Source of the DNA: Antedon mediterranea | Lineage: Eukaryota > Echinodermata > Crinoidea > Comatulida > Antedonidae | Assembly: GCF_964355755.1 (NCBI RefSeq) | Contig: NC_092680.1 | Location: 14,423,001 to 14,487,000 of the forward strand | Direction: 5' to 3' | DNA: 64,000 nt | In this document: one piece after another, positions 1-11,329 of the stretch | Position numbering within the stretch: the stretch's first letter is position 1 | Layout of the letters: the number at the start of each line of letters is the position of its first letter | Made by a program: the position numbers and the translations under genes | Notes under the pieces: generated by a model | What the model saw: the letters and a program-made list of their open reading frames with translations, nothing else | Databases searched by the model: none | Told to the model about the DNA's origin: nothing

Positions 1-59
1 GGTACTAGCCTATTAAAGAGTGACATTTTCCCTATAGGCCTATTTTGAGTAAAGCGTCA

Positions 60-660
60 CAAAAGTCAGCGTTTGCACGTACAGGGCAGAAAAGGTGCTT
101 TTCCAAGGCCGTCGACAGGACATGTGGTGGTGAAGAGAACTTTGTTAAATGACGCCCCCGATGGCCGGAAGAAATGGTGCGAACGTCCATCTAGGGGAAG
201 CAAATTTAATGCTTTTATTATGGCTCAATATTTATTTACATCAATTTGTTGAAGAAATTAAATATATAAATAGGTATTGATACAGTTGGGTGGGTGGCCT
301 AGAAAAAAAATCGGTTGCTATAATGTACACTACAGTAGGGCCTACACAGTTACCACAGTAGGCCTACGATATTATTTTTAACAAATCCTCTATGATGATG
401 ATCTGTAGGTAACCACGGCGTTCCATTTTTGACGTATACACTTTTATTTATGCTTGCTGACTGCCAGCGATCGGAACAATAGGTAGACCTACGCGGTTGT
501 ATGGCGGTGTCCTTTGTACGAATCGTTCGAGCCCGAGTATGGGTACAATACATGAGTCAATATCATGTTACATCCAGGGACCAAAATGCGTTTATTTTTC
601 TGGTGAAAATAGGCAATTCATTTCGCAACTCTTAGAAATTTATAGCATCGGCAATGGTGA
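60..660 (+). repeat. Dispersed repeat family, copy 1
   Basis: This non-coding stretch is repeated in inverted orientation at about 11330-11985, and its central part twice more in direct orientation inside the hAT-like element at 29969-31603. Landmarks shared by all copies are the word CATCCAGGGACCAAAATG (here near 571-588) and TTTGTACGAATCGTTC (near 513-528). The outer landmark TTTGTTAAATGACG or its TTAAC/ATGTCATT counterpart is shared with the 11.9-kb copy. No coding capacity is visible; a short antisense ORF inside it is not conserved between copies. It is probably a decayed relative of the 30-kb hAT-like element. Confidence 0.6.
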
Positions 661-1549
661 CCTCTAATAAAAAGTAATTTAGCACGGCGCTAAAACAATG
701 TATTTAAATCAAAAGTGAAAGTTTTACTCTTTTTTATGCTTCTTTTCCCGATTTTTTTTCCCTTATGGTAGGATAATTTTTTCCCCCAGATTTATAGGGG
801 GGGGGGGGCGTGCGGAGGGTGCGCCCCCCCCCCCCCTAGAGGGCGCTGCATGGTTGCTAGCCAACCAAAAAATGCGTTCAATGCTACAATTTTGGTAAAA
901 TTGTAAAGATCTGTATTTCTATCAAATTATGAATCTTAGCTTGATTTAAAAAAATTTAAACTGTAGTTGAAGAATAAATAGATTATTAAAAACAAATGTT
1001 TAGTGATCTTTTGAAATTTTAGTTTGTTTTTATTGAAATGACTACTTCAATAAGCCTATTCCAAACCATTGGTGACCTTGAAGTCACTCAGGCAGGTTGA
1101 ACGCATTTTTGGTTGCGCTTGCAACCTTTCAGCGCCACCAACCGTCGTGACTTCAGCACCGTGATACCCTTATTGTTTTGTCAGAATCTTTATTATTAAT
1201 ATTCATTAAAAGTCAGAATTTTTATTTTGTGATGTTGTAATGGCAATTGTGAACCTATATTATGTGATGTATACTTTTATATAACTTTTGTCTATTTTTT
1301 AAATGCTTTAACTTTTTATATATGTAAAATACTAAAAATAAGAAAAACAAAAAAAAACTTTAAGCTGCAGAGATAGTTTTCTACTGAAACTAAAAAATTT
1401 TAACAATTGTAAAGAATGAAATAAAAGTGAGTGAATCTCACAAAAGACAAAAAAAAAAAAAAAGTCAGAATTATTCATAGGTAATAAAATGTGAAGAAAT
1501 ATTATTTTATCAATCCCCTTCCTTTGCACCTTTTGCATTCCATACTTTA
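661..1549. other. Non-coding stretch with a G/C tract hairpin and poly(A)
   Basis: No exon is recognisable. Positions about 797-833 hold a run of about a dozen G followed closely by a run of about fourteen C, which can fold back as a G:C hairpin and is also prone to sequencing or assembly error. A run of 13 A at about 1450-1463, preceded by an AATAAA-like stretch, resembles the 3' tail of a retroposed element. Confidence 0.4.
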
Positions 1550-1700
1550 ACGGGGCCGAGTTGACCGATTATTTTTTGGCCGAGTTGACGTGAGGCCGAG
1601 TTGACTTGAGGCCGAGTTGACTTGAGGCCGACTTGACTTGGGGCCGACTTGACTTGGGGCCGACTTGACTTTGGCCAAGACGGTTTAGGGCCGACTTGGA
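1550..1700. repeat. GGCCGAGTTGACTTGA-type minisatellite
   Basis: About eight tandem, slightly divergent units of roughly 16 bp (core GGCCGACTTGACTTG). The array gives a fake proline/serine-rich antisense ORF, which I do not treat as a gene. Confidence 0.8.
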
Positions 1701-1792
1701 TCGAAATCATATATGATATGGTTTTTTGTTTTAGGCTGTGACTGAACTACATTTTGTTTATATATTCTATACAAATTTGTATTAACTTGCAG

Positions 1793-4700
1793 CAAATATA
1801 GCAGCAAGGACAAGGTTAAATTGTTGCCCTCATCATCAGGTACCAAGCAGCACCATCACACACTATATTCCTCCATTTCCTCTACTTTTTGAACTATTTA
1901 CAACAATTGACCTGAAATATCTTCCTTAAAATGTGTTGATTAGTAATACCCTTTTGACACTAACATACAATGTTGTATTCATATGAGAGACTTGTGAAAT
2001 CTTGCCAGGATAATTAGAGCTCGATATATTTGATGTTGCAATTTTTCCACAGAAAAAAGACTTTTATTCGGTTTTTACATTACAAATGTATCATACATTA
2101 ATATCTTAATATCATGCAAAATAAAATATAAGATTTAGAGATGGCAATGTTCATTAAAATCCAAAAGTTTCATTGCTTATCTCTGAAATATAATTTTTTG
2201 CAGTTGGTTTACTGAAAATTCGGGGTATTTGGCTCACTATTGATGCCCTTCTTACAAGTGGGAAAGCCAAGCCTACAGGATTTGAAAAGGTAAGGCTTTT
2301 TTGTTCATATTTATGTTTTAAAGTCCATTCACATTGTATAGTAAACTCCAAAAACAAAGAATAACTAGAATTTAATTCGTCACTTTGACGAATTATAGGT
2401 GATCAATTTTATCATTTTAATGAAATTAACATTTTTTAAACATGCATGTACGTTAACATACGATCGTAAAAAGTTGATGTACGCCATCCTATGACATGAT
2501 GTGCTGAGTTGTACCTACTGTATTATGTGTCATATACAATATGTACAGTATATCTATATACAGTGTAGCATAGGTGAAATTACGGGACCCACATCATGTT
2601 CTAATTTTTTGTTATGATGGAATTATCAAATAAACTCGAAGATGACAATTTAGAAAGATAATGAATTGAGCAAATAAATATAAGGATTGGAAGAGAATTT
2701 GAAACATAGAAGCGCAATGCGCGCTCTTTGAAATTTGTATAACTTTGACTAAAGAAATTTAAAAACTACTTTTTAACTGGCCATTATGATAACATCAAAG
2801 CATCCGATAGGCTTAATTTTTATATGAATTCATATCTACATTTCATCAGCTTTCATAATAAGTTATAATCTTCAAGGTCACCTTTAATTCTGAAGAACTG
2901 TAAAATATATAGTGAAGGTGAAATTACACGACCTACGTTATTCAAGTTTTTACGCGTGATGACGTCATCAAAATGAAAACGCTGACAACTCATGAGAAAG
3001 ATAAATAATTAAGCAAGCACCTACTGAAATTTGTGCAAAATTCGTGCACAAATAACCGAGATGCGCTCTGTTGAATGTGATAATCTATGACGAAAGAGAA
3101 AAAAACCTAATTTTTAAATTCAAGTGGCCATTTGTTGACGTCACAACCTTTTGTACTTCAAATGTGTACATAAATTCATATCTACAACTCATTGGCTTCC
3201 ATAATAAGTTAAAAAAATTGGGGTCATCTTTCATTCTGACGAGTTATATTCATTTTAAAAAGGCCTTATTTTTTACCATTTTTAGCACTTTTGTACAATT
3301 AATGTGCGCATTTTGTCATTTTTAACGTGCTCGTATAGCACTATTTTAAGTCGAAATGAACTCAAATTTGGTGAATGTATTAAGGAAGATGAGTAGAATG
3401 CAAGTTTTTATTTGCTATTATTTTTTTTCTTGACCTGAAGTTCATTAATACGTGATAATGAAATATGGAGATACGATTGATAATGTGATTTCACAAAATG
3501 GCGTATACATGACGTCACGGATGAGTGATCACGCTGAAAAGCTTATTAGGACTAAGTTACAGTATTTTAAAGACATTGTGAAATTTTGGTAATCATTGAG
3601 ATTTAACTCCGACATTTTGAGATATTTGTTACACAAAAAGTGTACAGAAAGAAGAAGAAGAAGAAGAAGAAGAAGAAGAATAAAGATTTTATACAATAAC
3701 AATAGATTCAAGAAGATTCAAGAAATTTTATTTGTCCATAAAAATGGAAATTCACTTTGCTTGGTAGATTAAAACAACAATATTGCAACAATTTAAAAAC
3801 GTGCAGTATTATAACAGATTAAAAATACAAGATAAAAAGTTAAAAATACTGTTAAAAATGTAAAACTATTAAAAATTGCATTAACGTCTTACATTAGAAT
3901 TAAAAATATGAATGCTATTTACAACGAAGGATTTTCTAGTTCTACAAAGATTTGCTCTTGGAGGTCGTAGCCTAATGCCTGATCTATTTAAGTTATAACA
4001 GTAATGTAACGGATGAGTGGGGTCTTTCATAATATTGTTTACTTTTTTTAGAATACTCTTTTCATAGATAAATGAACAAGGCATAAGATCAGCTTTAATA
4101 ATACGTTGTGCAATTTTACGTGGTCTCTCAATATTTTTCTTATCATTTTCAGTAAAGTTACCATAAAAACATCCAATGCTAAAAGATAAAATACTTTGAA
4201 TAATACTTTGATAAAATAGAATTAAAATAGTGTTATCAACTCTAATTTGCTTGACTTTTCTGAGAAAGTAGAGCCTTTGAGATGCCTTCTTGGAAATCAT
4301 GAGAGAGTTTGACTCCCATTTTAATTTGTTATCAATTATAGTACCTAAGTATTTGTATTGGGTTACTCTTTCAACCTCGGTTCCTTTAATAGTTATTACA
4401 TTATGTTCAACTGCAGTTTTACGAAAATCTATTATCATCATCTATTAAGTATTAAGTTCATATCTTCACACCAATTAACAAATCTTCCAACTTCATTAAC
4501 AAATTCATTTACATTATGCTTACTATCGCAAAGAAAACCACTAATTACAGTATCGTCAGCGTATTTTACAATATTGCAATCTTTGCTTAAAATATTAAAA
4601 CTACTAGAATAAAAAGAGAACAAAATTGGAGAGATAACACATCCTTGAGGAGCTCCAACACTGGTAGATTCTTTGTTGGATAGGATACCATTGCACTTAA

Positions 4701-7700
4701 CTCCGACATTTTGAAATATAGGTGATCATTTTATTCTAAATGATCACCGAATCAGGAAAAAAATCTCGGACAATGCAAGCAAGGCTAAAACGCCTAGGCC
4801 CAGCCTAATAGGAAACCTTTTCATGCAACTGGAATTAATCCAGGCTAATTATGTTTTTTCCAACGATTCCACGTCTTGTAGATGTTCCCATTAATTAATC
4901 AAAATCCTAAAACAAACTAAAGCTAATTTAAATGCCTTTTTGAATGAAATTAGTACATATATATATGATGTATATATATCTCCAAATTGACACAAAAATA
5001 TGTTGCTGCATATCTTGCGGTGGTGTTTGCAAACAAAATAGAGACAAGACAACAGGTGGCGCTGTTGTATTTCACAGTAATTTGTACACTAGATTTTTTT
5101 TTCATCCACGAAATGTTTCTTTTTCGTACACAAAAATGTTTAAAAAGTACTATTAGTGCGTACTATTGCACGCCATGTGACCCACTATCATCCAATCAAA
5201 TGACAGGAATTATTAAAATAATTAAAACATATTCCAATCTTGAAAAATAAAGGGGTGGTCTTATTTTATTCTTGCGTGACATGAAGATGCTGTATATAAA
5301 TCTAGGAATTACATACAGTTTACCTAGTTTACTGCAAGTCCAGTAATATTGGAATATTGGTTTGTCTGTTACCGTACTACTTCATAGAAGAATTTTAATT
5401 GACAACATAAAATAACATTGAAAAAAAAAAATATTTATTTTTATAATATGTTTAAATTTATGTGAACAAAAATGATTTACTTTTATAGTTGTGATATTTT
5501 GATAATTGAATATGCAGATATGTGAATTAGATGAATTCAGTGAACAGTTTGTTTAGTAATTGATTATTTATTTACCAGATTTCTAGAGCGCCCTTTTCAT
5601 GAATACTCATGAAAGGCGCTTCACATCATAAAGACAAACATCATAAGCAATAATTATAAAAGATATAATTATGATTACTAATATAAATAATTTCTATTCT
5701 TTGATAAACTCATTAATGATCTCAATATTTTCAGGATTTTATTATGTACAATTCATTGTGAAAATATAACTGGTTTTAACAAGTATTACTATATTTTGAA
5801 CTTTGGCCTGTAGCCAAAATCTACTATGCACAGCACAAAGTTCAACATAAACAGGAAGGTCAAATGTCACAAAGCAAATCTTAGGTATTACTATAATCCA
5901 TATATGGGCATCTTAATTAGTATATGACCTATATTTTTTAACCTTTACTGCTGACCTTAGCCAGGATATGCTGATTTGCAAACATTTATCCAAAGGTCAT
6001 ATGCAAGCAATTATATGTTTTATCATCACAACCTTTCCAATGTTTAAATGTGTGTATTCTGTTGTGTATTTTGTGTATAATATCTGTTATTCTCAATATT
6101 TTGAAGGTAACTTTATATTTATTTATACTCTGTATTTGATCATCTAATTAATATAAAAGAAAATTATTTCTAAAATTCATTCTTATCTGAACATTTGCTT
6201 CAAGAAAATTATAATAAAATTATCTTATTTTATAATTCAGACCTATCTTTCATATTTATTGTTTCAAATGTGAATGAGTGTTTAATAAAAACAGGATATT
6301 GAAATATTATTAGAGTTGTATTTTGTAGCATTTAATCTTTCACACATATAGAAAATATCTCTATCGTGATCCATTGTATTTTTGATTTATTTAAAAGAAT
6401 TGTGTTGAATTTTTAACTTATTCATAGATAATATTCTTAATTTAAGATTATTATTATATACATTTCATTTGCCTTAGGTTACAAGTGTTGGTGAGAAGGT
6501 TATTTTGAGTGTCCTGAACAATATCCGCTACAAGGAATTTGATCGTCAACCCACCGATCCAGAATTTCTACCCCACTCGTTTGATGAGTACGCTAAACTC
6601 TTGTGGATAAATAACACGGCTGTTGGCTTTTATACAGTGAAGAAAAAAGGTGAAGCACATTGTGCCTTTTATACTAGCACACAACCAACTACAAACAAAA
6701 AGGTTTTATTTTGAGGTGTTTGGTCGTTTGTTTAGGTAGTATAGGTGTGTTTATAAAATCCATATAAAAAAAATCAATTATTAAAATCCAAATGTTACTG
6801 TTTTAATCAATGTGAATCAAATGTAGGCCTTGGCTAGGCTTACCTTTTATTTGATTCAAATAACAGGAATCTATTTAGATGTTATATAAAACAAATAAAA
6901 AGAAAAAAAATAATTTTTGACAGTAACAATAGGCTATCACTAGGCCTGCATTTTATTCAATCTGATTTTAAATAACAGGAATCTATTTAGATATAAACAA
7001 CTAATGAATGTTTTATATTCATGTAATGGTACAAATAATGGCATTTGGTGAATGATGAAAGGTTATATTTCACCTCATGCCATTATTTGTACTGTTCATT
7101 AAACTCATAAACATTCATTATTTGTATACTGTGCAATATAAAGTGCCTTGTTTGATTATAGAGAATAATGAAAGGAATTTGATGAAGCTGCTAGTTTTAT
7201 AGGTCTTTTCAGATGGGTTTTTACAAGTTTCTTAAAGACTTTTGTGGATACAGTGAATCTTTATCAAAGGCATCAACTAGTTACCACCTTCTTGTCATAC
7301 TAATAAACAAGAAAACAAAAATAGATATCCACTACAGACTATTATAAAGCTAAATAAAAATAATGTTTTTTTTTCCCAAAGGTACGTGGTGTGGAAGTCA
7401 ATCACAGGCTTTAGCATGGCAGCTGTCCGTCTTAGACACTGTGTATGTCAGCTCAAATCATAGACGCCAGGGTTATGGCTTACTGGTCATCAGAGACTTT
7501 CTTAACACATTTCCAGATGAAGATCTTGGGATATCAGAACCTGTCTCAGAGTCAATGTTACTAGGTATATTTTATTTATCACAAAAAAAATGGTTAATCT
7601 TGGTTGTATAGGATGTACTTCTTAATAATAAGTATAAAAGGGAATGGTTCCGGCTGACCTAAGTATTAAGCCTGCTTTCCACCAAAGGCGATTTTTGTTG

Positions 7701-10700
7701 TGTGAATTCAATGTTGTCACTGAGAAAAAAGAACAAATACTGTAATGTAAAGCCCTACATTTTTTAGATTTTACATTTTGAACTAATTCGCAACCTTTAT
7801 TTTGACAATTTAAGTTTCTTGGCGAATGTATTTGGCCTCCGTGATGAACGTCAAACAACAATTGAATAGCGTCAGTAAAATTACAGAATACATGATTGTA
7901 AATTTAAGGATGTAAATGAATAAACATTTTGGCTACACAGTGGGTGAGGCACATGTTTAACATGGCTCTTAGATAATGACTATTGTACTTTACCAAATAA
8001 TTATTGTTTGTTTCTACAACAACAAACGGACAGACGAACGCCGACTGGATGGATTTCTTGAGAGCATAGCAACATGGTGATGATATTTTTGCTATTTACT
8101 ACCACAAACTACTCACGTAGAATAATTACTTTATGACGCATTACAACTTATTATATGATTTAATGGACAAAGAATTCGTCAAGCAAATACACTATACATT
8201 TCATAAATTTTACCTAAGAAATGTTATAAGCTTTTTCCAATTGTTTTAGCAATCAATCCTCACACGGCGCCACGTTTCTCGATTTCCGAGGAAATATTTC
8301 ATCATTGTTTTGAGTGATGCGCAGGCTGAGTAGGGCCTATCATTTTCGATCGGTTGCAATTTATTTTAATGTTTTAATTAGCAATATAAATAATTGGGGA
8401 TCGTAAATGTTTCAAATAATACACAATTAGAAGTTTATCATAACTATTTTATATTAATTTTTTTTCCATATTAAACCTACTTAACTACGGTAGGCGTAAC
8501 TAACTAAGCCTAGACTAGGCCTGATCGATGGTAAAAACAACATTGTTAGGAATTTAGCGATTTTATTATACTTTATTTTAGCGATCGCTGTTTAATCGCT
8601 AAAGTCGCCAAAATAGCGCGAAAATGTTGGGCTTTAGAGTATAGTAGCTGCTATTTACATTTCCATTGTTCGGGTCACAATGGCATAATCGCATAATGGC
8701 ATAATCGTTTTTCTGTACGCAATATTCTTACGTATGATGTGCATGTGGCGTTTCCGCAGCGGATAATCTAACTCGTCCATAGTGACGAGTTCAAATCTAG
8801 TTAAAGAAATTAAAATGTATTTGTAAATTTTGTAATTTCTACTTTATTGCAGTGTGTAAAAGATTTGTTAAAGACGACCCCAAGGAAGCAGAACGGCTCT
8901 GGCTTTGTACCTTACCAGCAGACAACTCACATTCTGAGAATTTGGTGCTACGACTTGCATTTTCAGGTATGGCAAGTAAAACTAAAAAACGAAAGAATTC
9001 TGAGCCCAAGAGAATTGTATCAGATGCGGCTATTGCTGGTAACCAATCAGAAAGTGACGACTTTGAGATAGAGCAAGATTGTTCTGATGATGTAGCTGAT
9101 AAATCAGCCATAACCAGCTCATCAAATATTGACATTTATACAAATAGTCATTCAAATGTTTTGCGGAACTTCTCTGTCATTGCAAAAGCTTCTATGGATG
9201 AAAAAAAAGCTAAACAAACTGTGAGAAAAGTGTCAACTCCAATTTTACCAATGCAGTCTTTGTTACAAATGCCAGAAAATGATAATCAACCCATTGATGA
9301 AACAGATTACCCAGACATCTTAAAAAATGATGAACTAAATGAACCAGAAATAAATGATAACAATAATGCGCTGGAAGTTGATGCAATACAAGATACAATA
9401 TCTGAGGAAAATTTTGAGGATACACTAAATTGCTTTCCAGAATTGAACATGGAAAATAATTGTAACCAGGATAAGAATTCTGATACAGAACGTTCACAAT
9501 CACCAACAGGGTTTGCACCTGTTGCTGATAAGAGCCAGTACTATGTGAAGTCAGAGCCAATCAATGAAGAAGATTGCCCGCAGCTTCAAAATCAACATTC
9601 ATTGTCAAAGAAGAGGAATATGCTGGAAGAAGAACCATCATCATCATGTAGTGTAGTGATCAAGCAAGAACCAACATCTGATGATGATCAAACATTACAG
9701 CTAAATGTCAATCAACCATATTTATTTACCATGCAACAAAGTAAATTCAAATCTGATTTATCTGATGATGAAATAAATGATCAGGAATTAGATCTTGAAG
9801 ATCCTGTTGATACTGAACTGAATGAAAATAACAAAAACAAAAGAAAACTGTCACTTTTTGAGCACATGTTATTACCATCTGGACAAGATCAAGGATCATC
9901 TGGAGAAGGCACAAGCATTTTGCAGAATTTGAATCAGAGTCAAGGAATGATCAGTTCTCTGTTGCGCAATATTGCAGAGCAGTTGAAGGAACCAAGGACA
10001 ACAGCAGTTAATCATGAACCAATTTGGCAAACAAGAGCTACGCAAGAAACATGTGATGCTCAGTCGTCATTAGACTCGCAAAAGAGACTTCACAAAACAA
10101 CGTATCCTATCACAAAACTCGCTTCACACTTGGTAAAGAAAAAGCACAAAATGAAGGCCCGTGACTCTGATAAGAATTTTAATTATAAAAGAAAAGATTT
10201 AAGAAATATTTATGTTGAAGGACCAAGTAGACGCACAAGATCTCATTCATCAACTGATAATGTAACTAATCAAATTCCGGCATGGAACAGGCCAGATGAT
10301 GATGAAGAAGAAATTGTCGATAGTAGTAGCAGCAGTAGTACTAACAGGCGAAAAGCATCAAAAACAGTGAAAACATTTGTATGCAATTACAGAGACAACT
10401 CCCATCAATTTTCATCAAAGCCTGTCACATCAGGTGTTTGTTCCACAACTCATTCTTCAACTACCATAAGTTCAATACCTACGAAAAAGGACTTCCAGGC
10501 AGAAAGACCTGAAAGACCAAAGCGACCATTTAATATCGTTCAAGCTATGACTGTAAGTTGTCCGAGCTCAACTGAAAGCACTTTTCCTCAGGGTACGCTG
10601 TTTGATTCAACCATCGGTCTTGTAGACACCCATCAGTCTTTGAGTCGTTTGAATCGCGGCAGACCGCATGCTCCCTCTCATAGCGCAAGCACCAGTTCCA

Positions 10701-11134
10701 CTGTACATTCAGACTCTCATGAGGCACAGAGCGTTATGGCTTCAGGAAGTAACCTTGTAGACTCTCGATCTGATGCTCAGAATCCATTAATTCGTGGTTT
10801 ACTTGAGATGAGGGCACCATTAAAACGAACTTTAATGCAGATGAAACAAGAGAATACAAAAAAATCTAAATTAGTCTTAGAGAGTGCTTCTACATCCCAA
10901 GATGTCGAAACATCTGAAAACTCAAGACTGAATATTAACAGCATGTCAACGCAAACTGGAAATTATGTATGTGAACCGTGTGACATCATTTTTACTGACA
11001 GTGTGATGTATGTGCTTCACACTGGTTGTCATGGGAGACAACATGCCTATGAGTGTAATCAGTGTGGTACAATCTGCAGAGACAAGTACGAGTTCATGAT
11101 TCACTTTGTCCAAGGAATACACAACAGAGAATAG
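1793..11134 (+). CDS. FAM169: FAM169-family GNAT-like protein fused to Ikaros-type C-terminal zinc fingers (5' partial)
   Basis: Five exons join in phase: 1793-1839, 2204-2289, 6478-6649, 7382-7564 and 8853-11134, giving 922 residues in the window. Every intron is GT-AG and the summed coding length is a whole number of codons. The first four exons match the vertebrate FAM169A/B fold (soluble lamin-associated protein family): YAKLLW and GFYTVK in exon 3, LDTVYV plus a GNAT-type acetyl-CoA loop RRQGYG (7462-7479) and FPDEDLG in exon 4, then RFVKDD..ERLW at the start of exon 5. The rest of exon 5 is acidic, Ser-rich and low complexity, with several psi-K-x-E SUMO-type sites, and ends in two C2H2 fingers. 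Vertebrate FAM169 proteins, as I know them, lack these fingers. The N-terminal exon(s) with the start codon were not found and may lie upstream of the window. The 47-bp first exon is the least certain. Likely nuclear (inference). Confidence 0.85.
2365..3650 (-). mobile_element. Helitron-like non-autonomous element, copy A, with 346-bp tandem units
   Basis: The outer end (3' end on the minus strand) is CTAG followed inward by a 9-bp stem hairpin (TAATTCGTC at 2373-2381 with GACGAATTA at 2387-2395), the layout of a Helitron 3' terminus. Internally two units of about 346 bp are in tandem (about 2570-2910 and 2916-3256). Both contain ATTCATATCTACA, a CATAATAAGTTA word and a GTGAAATTAC word. The same material recurs inverted at 13140-14718 and, diverged, at 48600-49110. 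It lies in intron 2 of the FAM169-like gene, 75 bp past the donor. No rep/helicase ORF is present. The inner boundary is uncertain because a LINE interrupts it at about 3650. Confidence 0.55.
3651..3680. repeat. (GAA)n microsatellite
   Basis: About ten GAA units at the 3' side of the antisense LINE fragment. It is probably that element's simple-repeat tail read from the opposite strand. Confidence 0.9.
3690..4696 (-). pseudogene. 5'-truncated LINE reverse transcriptase fragment (Rex1/L2-like)
   Basis: Read on the minus strand from 4696 downwards: GAPQGCVISPILFSFY (RT block with PQG), KYADDTVISGF (catalytic YADD), a linker ending LILNR, then a second frame at 3881-4441 with YKYLGTIIDNKLKW and a C-terminal FLRKVKQ..YQSII region, typical of LINE RT thumb/C-terminal domains. 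The frame breaks near 4440. The 3' untranslated tail resembles that of the element at 61727-63840. The 5' part (endonuclease and early RT) is missing. Non-functional. Confidence 0.85.
4697..6477. other. Remainder of FAM169-like intron 2, no exon seen
   Basis: AT-rich intron. It opens with TAACTCCGACATTTTGA, a repeat of 3603-3619 on the far side of the LINE. Near 5565-5640 is a LINE-tail-like segment (GAGCGCCCTTTTCATG..GGCGCTTCACAT). The rest shows nothing recognisable. Confidence 0.5.
7001..7135. mobile_element. Palindromic MITE, copy 1
   Basis: A hairpin element: AATGAATGTTTTATATTCATG..GGTACAAATAATGGCAT on the left pairs with ATGCCATTATTTGTACTG..AAACATTCATTATTTG on the right, around a centre near 7060. 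A second, diverged copy at about 23456-23692 is split by a LINE tail. It lies in intron 3 of the FAM169-like gene. Confidence 0.6.
8676..8800 (+). mobile_element. Helitron-like 3' terminus, copy C
   Basis: Shares CAATGGCATAATCG..TTTTTCTGT..CAATATTCT with 14594-14718. It ends with an 8-bp stem hairpin (AACTCGTC 8770-8777, GACGAGTT 8784-8791), then CAAAT and CTAG, followed by host T. It stops about 50 bp before the acceptor of the last FAM169-like exon. Confidence 0.6.
8853..11134 (+). CDS. Last exon of the FAM169-like gene: disordered linker plus Ikaros/Hunchback-type finger pair
   Basis: One uninterrupted 2,282-bp reading frame, entered by the acceptor TTTATTGCAG and closed by TAG at 11132-11134. 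About 45 residues of FAM169 homology are followed by roughly 600 residues rich in Asp, Glu, Ser and Asn, with basic patches (KKKHKMKARD, RRTRSHSS). Psi-K-x-E motifs lie at 9545-9556 (VKSE), 9659-9670 (IKQE) and 10841-10852 (MKQE). The last 57 residues (10961-11131) form two C2H2 fingers: CEPC..HTGCH, then CNQC..H..GIH, with VMY and KYEF between ligands. Spacing and intervening residues match the C-terminal dimerisation fingers of Ikaros, Pegasus and Hunchback. Because both parts share one exon, a wrong exon join cannot explain the fusion. Confidence 0.9.
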
Positions 11135-11329
11135 AATATTAATTTAGTCAACTCTCTTCAAACTGGACCTTTTTGACCACCAAATGTTTCAAATTCAGCC
11201 CAGTTTTTCTATTTTTCTGAGAAAGGTTTTTTTTTCCCATTTAACAATTTTATTCTTTTATTATGATAACTTAATAACATAGCCAGGGGGGTTTTTATGG
11301 TTCATTCCATGGTGCCAAAAGTTATTCGT

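Noticed and set aside
350-553. Minus-strand 67-codon ORF
   Set aside because: Falls in the dispersed repeat at 60-660 and is not preserved in the other copies.
1510-1710. Antisense Pro/Ser-rich ORF
   Set aside because: Arises from reading the 16-bp minisatellite at 1550-1700.
3071-3325. Plus-strand 84-codon ORF
   Set aside because: Lies inside the tandem unit of Helitron-like copy A; the other unit does not keep the frame.
6650-6714. Longer exon 3 of the FAM169-like gene ending at the donor near 6703
   Set aside because: Phase does not fit the next acceptor at 7381. Ending at 6649 (AAG then GTGAAG) fits both phase and FAM169 homology.
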